DNA from: Sialis fuliginosa
Lineage: Eukaryota > Arthropoda > Insecta > Megaloptera > Sialidae
DNA: 64,000 nt
Assembly: GCA_961205875.1 (NCBI GenBank)
Contig: OY540809.1
Span: 9,994,267-10,058,266, forward strand
Direction: 5' to 3'
How positions within the stretch are numbered: the first letter of the stretch is position 1; each line of letters opens with the position of its first letter. Of the stretch, positions 56,205 to 64,000 are shown piece by piece. The notes under the pieces are model-generated. The model did not search any database, was not told where the DNA came from, and worked only from the letters and a program-made list of their open reading frames with translations. The position numbers and the translations under genes are program-made.

Positions 56205-57984
56205 CACTCATCCAAACAATTAAAGGAACAAGAATTTAAACATTTTTTTTTTGTGTTTTTTGAAGTGCTGTATCTTTGTGAAAAATAGTCGTATCGAAAT
56301 AAAACAAAAAGCATTGTAAAGCGTCAAGTTTCTAGTTTTGAGATTTTTTAGCATAATTTTTTTTGAGTTACGATTATCGCGCAATCAAAAGAAATAGTGG
56401 GACACAAAAATTTTCCAATTTTTTAAAAAAAATTTAAGGGTCCTCGGGCTCGGTAAATTTTTTTTCAGTTAAACCAATGCATTGGTCAGTTAACTTGTTT
56501 ATTCAGCTTTAATTTGCTTTTTTTTTTGGTCTCTCTCAATTTTTTTTCGCCGAGATATCTGCTTTTAAATGAAAAATGATTCTTTTGTCTTCGATCATCA
56601 ATATATCAGCAACTAATGATTAAACAGTAAATTTAAGGGCAATTTTAAAAACTTGAATACATTTCCTACAAGACCCTTTCATGACTTTATTAGAAAAAAA
56701 ATTTTTTTTACCCTCACCATTAGTGTGAAAAAGTACAAAAAAATTACCTTTTATGTTCTTTTAGTAAATCTATCGCTACTTTACAAATATTGATGGAAAG
56801 ATTAATGTTGCCAGGTGATTTTACAGCTTAATGTACCTCTAACAGCCCTGTAAATTTTTAAATTGATCCATTGAACCGTTTTTCCGGACCGATTGATCAA
56901 AGTTTTACAAAACAATTAAAGGAACATGTGTATTGTGTAACAGACTGGAACATAACATTGTGTAATCATCATCAAAATGTAGAAAACGATTTTTGATTTT
57001 ATTTACAGTTTTGCATTAGTTACTTGTTAAATTTGAAATGGAGAAAAAAAATTCCAAAAAATTAAAAAAATAATTTTTTTTTAAATTTTGAATTTTTTTT
57101 TCAAAATTTTTAAAACATTTCAAGAAACAATACTGACTCATTTTTGACTCGATTCGGCTTTTGCGTACCATAATTTTACTAATCTTGAATTAATTGCATT
57201 AATTAATTCTTTCGCAGCGGGAACCGTACGAAATTGTAAAATAATTTTGTCTCGCATGTTGGAATCGAATTAATACGCAAGCAAAATTTGATCAGTCGGT
57301 TCGGAAAAACGGTTCGATGGATCAATTTAAAAATTTACAGGGCTGTTGGAGGTACATAAAGCTGTAAAATCACCTGACAACATTAATCTTCCCATCAATA
57401 TTTGTAAAGTAGCGATAGATTTACTAAAAGAACATAAAAGGTCATTTTTTTTGTACTTTTTCACACTAATGGTGAGGGTAAAAAAAAATTTTTTTCTAAT
57501 AAAGTCATGAAAGGATCTTGTAGAAAATTTATTCAAGTTTTTAAAACTGCCCTTAAATTTACTGTTTAATCATTAGTTGCTGATATATTGATGATCGAAG
57601 ACAAAAGAATCATTTTTCATTTAAAAGCAGATATCTCGGCGAAAAAAAATTGAGAGAGACCAAAAAAAAAAGCAAATTAAAGCTGAATAAACAAGTTAAC
57701 TGACCAATGCATTGGTTTAACTGAAAAAAAATTTACCGAGCCCGAGGACCCTTAAAAAATTTTTTTTAAATTGGAAAATTTTTGTGTCCCACTATTTCTT
57801 TTGATTGCGCGATAACCGTAACTAAAAAAAAATTATGCTAAAAAATCTCAAAACTAGAAATTTGACGCTTTACAATGCTTTTTGTTTTATTTCGATACGA
57901 CCATTTTTCACAAAGATACAGCACTTCAAAAAACACCCCAAAAAAATGTTTAAATTCTTGTTCCTTTAATTGTTTGGATGAGTG
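56205..57984. mobile_element. Tc1/mariner-type fold-back with arms of about 700 bp
   Basis: Ends CACTCATCCAAACAATTAAA and TTTAATTGTTTGGATGAGTG, flanked by TA (56203-56204 and 57985-57986). The arms (56205-about 56905 and about 57284-57984) are highly similar by eye. The loop of about 380 bp is unique and holds another copy of AACAATTAAAGGAACA (56911-56926) identical to the sub-terminal sequence. The interior has no transposase; short frames in the arms mirror each other. The sub-terminal AATTAAAGGAACA is typical of Tc1-like ends. Confidence 0.9.
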
Positions 57985-57986
57985 TA

Positions 57987-58084
57987 TATATACAAGTTTA
58001 ATGTTAACACGTAAGTGTAGGTATATCAATACAAATAAGATACAACAAATAGGTATCTCACTGTAGGTGTAAACTTTAAGTATT
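57987..58084. other. Spacer
   Basis: Nothing recognised. Confidence 0.4.
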
Positions 58085-58245
58085 GAACAAAGTTGTAAGC
58101 GCGACGCGCACGACGCAGGTGATCCGAGGTGGCGACGGTCCGTGTGACGTCATAAATCACATCCGGAGTCCCCGGAGCTCCGGAGTAAATAGATTTATTG
58201 TTGCTTTTAACGCCTTTCACGGCGCCAGCCCATAAGCGCGAAGAA
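58085..58245. promoter_or_regulatory. CpG-rich island with a perfect CRE
   Basis: Dense CpG (AGCGCGACGCGCACGACGCA), a perfect CREB/ATF site TGACGTCA at 58145-58152 and the palindrome CCGGAGCTCCGG at 58172-58183, within strongly A+T-rich DNA. The 64-codon minus frame (58026-58220) has no domain. Promoter or enhancer is the leading guess. Confidence 0.35.
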
Positions 58246-60890
58246 AATTATTATTAATATGTTTTTTATTACTACAAGAAAATATGATTAAAGATAATGC
58301 ATCAACTGGTCGTGATATTATAGCCCAAACTTAATCGGAACAACGTTATTATATTTTGCTTTAGTATTATACACGCGTGTGGGGATCTGGGCGGTGGAGT
58401 TTAATATAGAATAATAATAAATGACATTATGACGAAAATAATTTGACATGGTCGTTTCAATTAAAATTATATTTAATAGGTATAACCGTGTTGATAAAAA
58501 AAATCCTATATAACTAAAATTAATTAAAAAGTCTTATGTAATATACTGCCGTGCTTAGGTAAAGGGCTGTAAGGTTTAAAAAGTAAAAACGAAGAAAACT
58601 GAACTCGAAGTTTTTGTTTTTTTTTAAACTGAATTAATAATATACTTTTTCATAAAATTTATTTAGCGACCAATGATAAGTTACATAACTTTATTATAAG
58701 TCATTTCAGTGTAATTTAAGATTTCAAAGCATCAAAATACCTAAATTGACTTACTGTTTTTTATTTCTGGAAATTTAAAAGCAGTAAGATGTGGTTTACT
58801 GCCTTTGTACTCTGTAAAACAGAAGTACTGCTTTTCCCACTGTTTTATTTATTTAAAAAGTGTTTTTTGTCAGAGGTTAAATGCAGTAATGCAGAATAAA
58901 AAATCAGTTTTATTACAATATATTTTATTGAGATCAAAATAAAAGTTAATAATACAATAATTGTTGTCTGATTAGTATCGAATTGCAAAATCTTAAATAT
59001 TAACTAACATTTATTAATCTTTGTTGAACACATAACGAAAAATTAATTTTTATAACACTTAATAAAGTGGTTGAAGAATAATTACAATGAAAAAAAAAAC
59101 TACTGTATTATTTATTTAAAGTAGATAATATTTGAAAACTGTATTTTCTAAATTATAAGAACTTGGAATGATTGTGAATATTGAACGTATATTTTTCAGT
59201 GGATAAAAGCAATATAGTTTAGTTTTTTTATGTTGAAAAATGATTTTACTGCTTTTATATTCAGGAAAAGTAACTAATTTGATACATTCTATTTTAACAG
59301 TTATAATTTTTAGAATAATCTTTATTCTTTTAACCCAAAAAAGTTTTACTTAAATCTGTAATATATAATAATAGTTACAAAAGTAGCTGTCAGCATAAAA
59401 ATTGTCATTTCTACATTCTATTTATTTTTAGCAAAAATAACTCCACAGGTGAAAATAAATCACCAATGGACAGAATCAATAAAGGTATAAATAGTTTCTT
59501 TGTTTATGTTTGCAGATAGATATCTTACGAAAATAAACAATTCTCGATACTAGTGAAGTCTTTTACGCTTTATATAAAATGATAAACAAACCACTAATGG
59601 ACTGCAGTACATCTATTTATAAACTATACCGATGTTTTCTATAGAAAATGTATTAGAACAAGTATTATATAATATTTATTCGTTTATTTATAAAATGTAA
59701 GTTGATACTTAAAAAATGTATATATATGCAGGTTGATTTACAATGGATGTAAAAAAAAAAAAAATTTGTAAGAATATGTGTCCATAAATTCTTCGTGAGG
59801 GAGCTACAGCCCCCATCAAATATTAGTTTCGAATTAATATCTGGAGAACCCATTGTGATAAAGTTCAGAAATTTAATAATCAGTATAATATTAATGAGTG
59901 TTCCCGATTTTCAGTATCAATCAATAATTTTACACGTTCGTTATAAATTTTAATTGATAAGGTATCTGTTTCGTTCGTCTCTTGTAGTATTATGCTATTA
60001 GATGAAATAAAATTTTAAGAATAATGAATTACGTTAAAAAATCAATATTCTTGTAATAAATTATTTACAAATTAATTACGTTAGCAACATTTTTCAATTA
60101 ATTAATGATATTAAAACAGATAAAAAATATAAAAAAATATGCAAATACTGTAAATATAATCAGTATTCTTTAATAATATAATTAATAATTTTCTTCAGCA
60201 CACATCCCGTCTATTAATTTCCCTCCTCTGAATTAAAAACCGATAATAGTGAAATATGTGGCTAAAGTATATTAAAATGAGTATCGAATTAATTATCATT
60301 TCCACATGCCATTAATTTACTTAATTCATTTTAAAAGCAATTTATCTTAAATGATAGTAGTATTGAAATTTATTATGTAAAATTAATTGTAATTAAATTG
60401 CGTACAGTGGCGCTACATATAAATATTTTACTTTCTTATTCAGCCATATGTATAAAATAATAAATAAATATTTTTAATTGAGCCGATTTTTTTTCGAAAT
60501 CGAGATTTTGATGTAATTTGTAAAATATGAGTCGGTTTTTAGACGCTGTAACCCAAAAATATGTAAAAATGTATTATATTAAATTTGTTAATAGTTAACA
60601 AATATTTTTGAGAAAGTGTCAACTGAAGCTAAACAACAGCTTAATTACTATTTCTCATTGTCAGTGTAGAAGGGTGAAATTATATAATTTAGTATTAAAA
60701 CCTCCTATTTTTTAAACGGTGCTAATTATATCCAATTTCATTTTATCAGTATATTTTGAGTATTACGTATAAGAAAGTTCCGTTGCACCCATGTCAGTTT
60801 TTTTTTAAATCCTTACTTATATAAATATTTTTTTAGTCTAAATTTCGTTTTACAACCAACAATATATAGTTTTTCAAAATTTTTATTAAT
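58246..60890. other. A+T-rich DNA, no gene recognised
   Basis: The longest featureless stretch. Several CTGTTTT/AAAACAG and GCAGTAA words near 58755-58890 suggest low-order internal repetition. No gene or element boundary found. Confidence 0.5.
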
Positions 60891-61120
60891 TTGTTTTAAA
60901 TGAAATATAAAAATACTGAACCGATTTTGATGGGACTTTCAGTGCCAGGAAGCCAAAGATCCTATGTATAATTAGTTTAAGCTGTATCATAATTAATATT
61001 TAATATTAGCGCAAAAAGGAAAATTTATATTTTATTTTCTTTAAAAAATATATAAAAAATCAAATTGATTTCGAAATAAACCCATGCGAAATCGCGAGTA
61101 AATTTTAGTGTATAATACAT
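60891..61120 (+). mobile_element. Decayed Helitron-like fragment
   Basis: Has ACTGAACCGATTTTGATGGG and, 170 bp later, CATGCGAAATCGCGAGTAAA. The latter matches the 3' hairpin of the main Helitron family (CGCGGACGAAGTCGCGAGTA in copy 3). The terminal CTAGT is degraded to TTAGTG. Confidence 0.4.
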
Positions 61121-61357
61121 TAAATAAGAAATGACCAGTAAACGGCTTACAATTCCCATATGACTTCTATAGTAGGTACAGCCCACAAGCCATCTACATC
61201 ATATACCGTAAGACTTTTGCTAATATTACCTTCAATATTGCGACTCCCAAAGGCCGTCTATTTAAGGTTTAATAATTCCTTGGAGCGCAAACCATACATT
61301 AACAAAATTTTGAATCAAATTAAATTCATGATTAAATCATAACTCAATTCATCAATA
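61121..61357. other. Spacer
   Basis: The 60-codon plus frame at 61160-61342 has no domain. Confidence 0.4.
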
Positions 61358-61849
61358 ACACAGCTACACAAAAAAAACTGCGGAGCCAAAAAAAGCGACC
61401 TATGTTTATAGCATTGTAGTATTGATCGAGCATAGTCAAAATCAAAATTTTTAGAATTTTCTGTATACCAGTTTTTTTTATTTGAGCTTGAATTTTAGGT
61501 TTAGGTTAATTTTTTCCAAAAAAAAATGTACGATACCAAAAAAGCGACCTATTTAGCATTGTAATATTAGTCGAGCATAGTCGAAATCCGAATTTTTAAA
61601 ATTTTCTACTTCAGTTTTTTTTTGTTTGAGCTTGAATTTTGTGTTTAGGTTGACCTAAAATTCAAGCTCAAATTTAAAAAAAACTGGTATGTAGAAAATT
61701 CCAAAAATTTGGATTTCGACTATGCTTTATTGGTATCGCGCGCTTTTTTTTTGGAAAAATTCAACCCAAAAATTCAAGCAACTATGCTCGATCAATAGCT
61801 ATATAGCTCGCTTTTTTTGGCACCTCACTTTTTTTTTGTGCAACTGTGT
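61358..61849. mobile_element. Family G MITE, complete, nested duplicate, Harbinger-like
   Basis: Ends ACACAGCTACACAAAAAAAA and TTTTTTTTGTGCAACTGTGT, flanked by TAA on each side if the TIR starts CACAG. Two copies of the TTAGCATTGTAATATTAGTCG/GAGCATAGTCGAAATC-type block occur inside (about 61408-61450 and about 61552-61590), plus inverted counterparts. The element therefore looks like one family G copy inserted in, or duplicated within, another. Confidence 0.7.
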
Positions 61850-62323
61850 AATTTAAAAATGGATAATTGAATTGTCTCCATAAGAAAGCTGCCACTGATC
61901 TTATACTTTCTTTATCACTTGCTCTTGGCTACTACCAACATCAAACTAATTGATAATCGCTTCATATTCATTGTTGCGATTATTTTTCATCGAACTTTCT
62001 TTTACACTTGACACAATAACACATACGTGTTCATGAAGACACTCTTACATACATGTTTATCTACACCAGACATATCAACGTATGTACGCACATACATACA
62101 CACACATCACACAAACCGCTATGAGATCGTTATATACTGGCCGCTAAAATTAATTTGCATTTAAATTGAATAAACTAGTTATCCGTAAACTGTCAGAAGT
62201 TCCTCTAGGGGGAGAAATTATTTTAATTAGTAATTAATGCTAATACTAAATTAAATAATATATATCTAATTAATACATTCATATGATGGAGATTATTTTG
62301 TGATCTACGCTTTTGAAAAATGC
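61850..62323. other. A+T-rich DNA with ACATACATAC simple sequence
   Basis: Simple sequence at about 62080-62105; no gene recognised. Confidence 0.45.
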
Positions 62324-62331
62324 ATTAAAAG

Positions 62332-62643
62332 CAGTGACGTATTTACGTTCAGTGCCGCCCTGGGCAAAAAAAATTGCCGCCCCTTTACCAAGTAAAATAT
62401 CATTTATTTTTGATAGTCAGAATTACTATATGAACTGAAAAGTGATAATTTTTACAAATAATGGAAAATATAATATAAATCAAAAACTGATGACCTTTTT
62501 TTTAGTCGTGTTACTAATTTTTTAATTTTTTGTCTCCCTATTTTTTTAAAAATATATTATATTAAACTAAAAAAATCTACCGCCCCTCTCAGCCCGCCGC
62601 CCTAGGCCATGGCCCCCATGGCCCCATGGTAAATACGCTACTG
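62332..62643. mobile_element. hAT MITE with TSD ATTAAAAG
   Basis: Left end CAGTGACGTATTTACGTTCA; right end GGTAAATACGCTACTG. The exact duplication ATTAAAAG lies at 62324-62331 and 62644-62651. Sub-terminal G+C-rich text (GCCGCCCTGGGCAAAAAAAA, CCGCCGCCCTAGGCCATGG) is typical of hAT derivatives with CAGTGGCGTA-type ends. Non-coding. Confidence 0.92.
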
Positions 62644-62651
62644 ATTAAAAG

Positions 62652-63584
62652 AGATAAAATAATTTTTATTTAAGTTGTTTCAGCCATCACAACGTTTTCA
62701 TGTTTATATTAATAAAAATAATAAGTATAGTTTTTCATCGCGTAATATTTTATTTTTGTAATTTAATGCAAGTTATGCTTAAAGTTTAAGCACAACTCGA
62801 ACTTTTACCATTTATGGATTCTTCATTGAATCACAGAAGGTTAAAAGCTATAGATAAAAGCACCCACACGTTTTTATTTTTAGTGGTATGAAACTAAAAG
62901 CGTTATTATGATTGTAACAGTCTAAGACTGAAAATGCTTGATTTAATATAAAAATTATTTTTTTCCTTTTCTAAAGCACTTTCAGAAAAGCTAAGTATAA
63001 CAAAATATACATATATCTATTTTTATTTTATAATTTTTGGTATTTCAGAGTTTTGTATGTTTTCACTACATTTCTCATTTTAATAAAATAATCATGATTT
63101 ATATGAGAAAATGGGCGGAGTTTCATATTAATTTGTTAAAAACTAATTGACTATTTGTTTAATTAATTTCGGAAATTTTTGATTCTTGTATAATTATAGA
63201 GACTACATAAGAACGAGCGAAGATAGTAGATGAAAAATTCATTACATTTGTTCCTAATTAACTAACTAACGAATAACAATCAAAGAAAATGAAGAATAGC
63301 AAGGTAATAAAAGTAAACAAATTATGAATAATTGTTCAAAATACAATTTATTCAAGCTTTTATTTTTTACTTCCGTATATTTAACGTATTTTGTATGTAG
63401 AATGTATATAAAATACATTTACATACATCTATGTTTTATCTACTTACATATTTATAATATTATATAAATAAAATGTCAAATTGTAAAAATAAGAAAAATA
63501 TTATACACTTATATTTTATTTAAAAACTACACTGAAAAAGGAACAGTAGTTTCCGAAATGTATGCTGTATGATATTAAATTTAT
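62652..63584. other. A+T-rich DNA, no gene recognised
   Basis: Nothing recognised. Confidence 0.5.
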
Positions 63585-63592
63585 ATATTTAA

Positions 63593-63966
63593 CAGGGCTT
63601 CGAACCAGAACTGAACCGAAAACCGGAAAAACCGTTATTTTTTGCCAGAAAGAAAACCGGAACAGAACCGAAATAAAAATATCGGTTTTTACGGTTCAGT
63701 ACATGTTAAAATATGCGCGTTAACATGATCTTATTTCCCACTTCAATTGTCGTTCAGACTATCATACAAGTACCATAAAATATTCTAAATCATGGTAGAA
63801 CATTATTTTTTAATACAAATAATCACTCGGAGCTGAACCGAAAACCGAAAAAACCGGAAAAACCGTTATTTTTTGCGGAACGAAAACCGGAACCGAACCG
63901 AAATATATTTTTTTGCTCGAACCGGAACGAAAACTGAAACGAAAAAAAGAACGGTTCGAAGCCCTG
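63593..63966 (+). mobile_element. hAT MITE family E, copy 3, TSD ATATTTAA
   Basis: Ends CAGGGCTTCGAACC and CGGTTCGAAGCCCTG, with the exact duplication ATATTTAA at 63585-63592 and 63967-63974. It is in the same orientation as copy 2, with shared GTTAACATGATCTTATTTCC, CATACAAGTACCATAAAAT and GGAGCTGAACCGAAAACCG. 374 bp. Confidence 0.94.
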
Positions 63967-64000
63967 ATATTTAATATAAATTTAGTTTTTTTTTTACCAA

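Overview
The window looks like A+T-rich insect nuclear DNA. The base composition is strongly A+T-biased, homopolymer and dinucleotide runs are common, and no bacterial-style coding is present. The repeat families are those of arthropod genomes: Helitrons ending in CTAGT, hAT MITEs with 8-bp target-site duplications (TSDs), Tc1/mariner elements flanked by TA, and tRNA-derived SINE heads. The Helitron family resembles ones I associate with Lepidoptera, but that is memory rather than a search, and I do not assign an order. I found no intact host protein-coding gene, rRNA, tRNA gene or CRISPR array. Nearly all open frames are short, low-complexity and probably chance. The only recognisable proteins are two broken Tc1/mariner transposases.

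Layout. 0-10 kb: a minus-strand Helitron (653-966), a hairpin MITE (2217-2407), a G+C-rich island near 5.1-5.4 kb, a truncated Helitron (5503-5645), family C repeat (7020-7590), an inverted-repeat MITE (9099-9380) and a full-length Helitron (9750-10069). 10-19 kb: a nested 1-kb structure with 102-bp direct repeats (11386-12385), an IR element (13795-14305), a possible regulatory block with a TCF-like palindrome (14352-14650), and family B and C repeats interrupted by a hAT MITE (17242-17527) and a Helitron (18627-18834). 19-27 kb: two giant fold-back elements with arms of about 500 and 690 bp (19766-21507 and 25444-26973), with a perfect 24-bp-arm hairpin at 24285-24338 between them. 28-39 kb: two copies of one hAT MITE family, a family F element split by a Tc1-type MITE, a 557-bp hAT element, and a G+C-rich block with a near-consensus CTCF motif (35690-35703). 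39-52 kb: a dead mariner-type transposase (40130-40626), more B, C, F and G repeats, three G+C islands, a 1581-bp Tc1 element with IR/DR-like ends and a transposase carrying a likely 90-bp intron (49888-51468), and a 327-bp palindrome (51600-51926). 52-64 kb: a SINE head, a TA-flanked MITE sharing its TA with a 1.8-kb fold-back (55552-57984), a G+C island with a perfect CRE, a Harbinger-like element, and two more hAT MITEs.

How the parts relate. The elements form a layered record of insertions. Family G sits in family B, a hAT MITE sits in family B, a Tc1-type MITE sits in family F, a Helitron truncates family C, and a Tc1-type fold-back sits at the TA of an older MITE. Five hAT copies with exact 8-bp TSDs and fold-back arms of very high identity suggest recent mobility or ongoing homogenisation. 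No intact autonomous element is visible here, so movement would need transposases from elsewhere. A dozen islands of 100-350 bp with higher G+C stand out from the background and are the best candidates for conserved regulatory DNA or isolated exons. The window could be intergenic or lie inside a very large intron; the sequence does not decide this.
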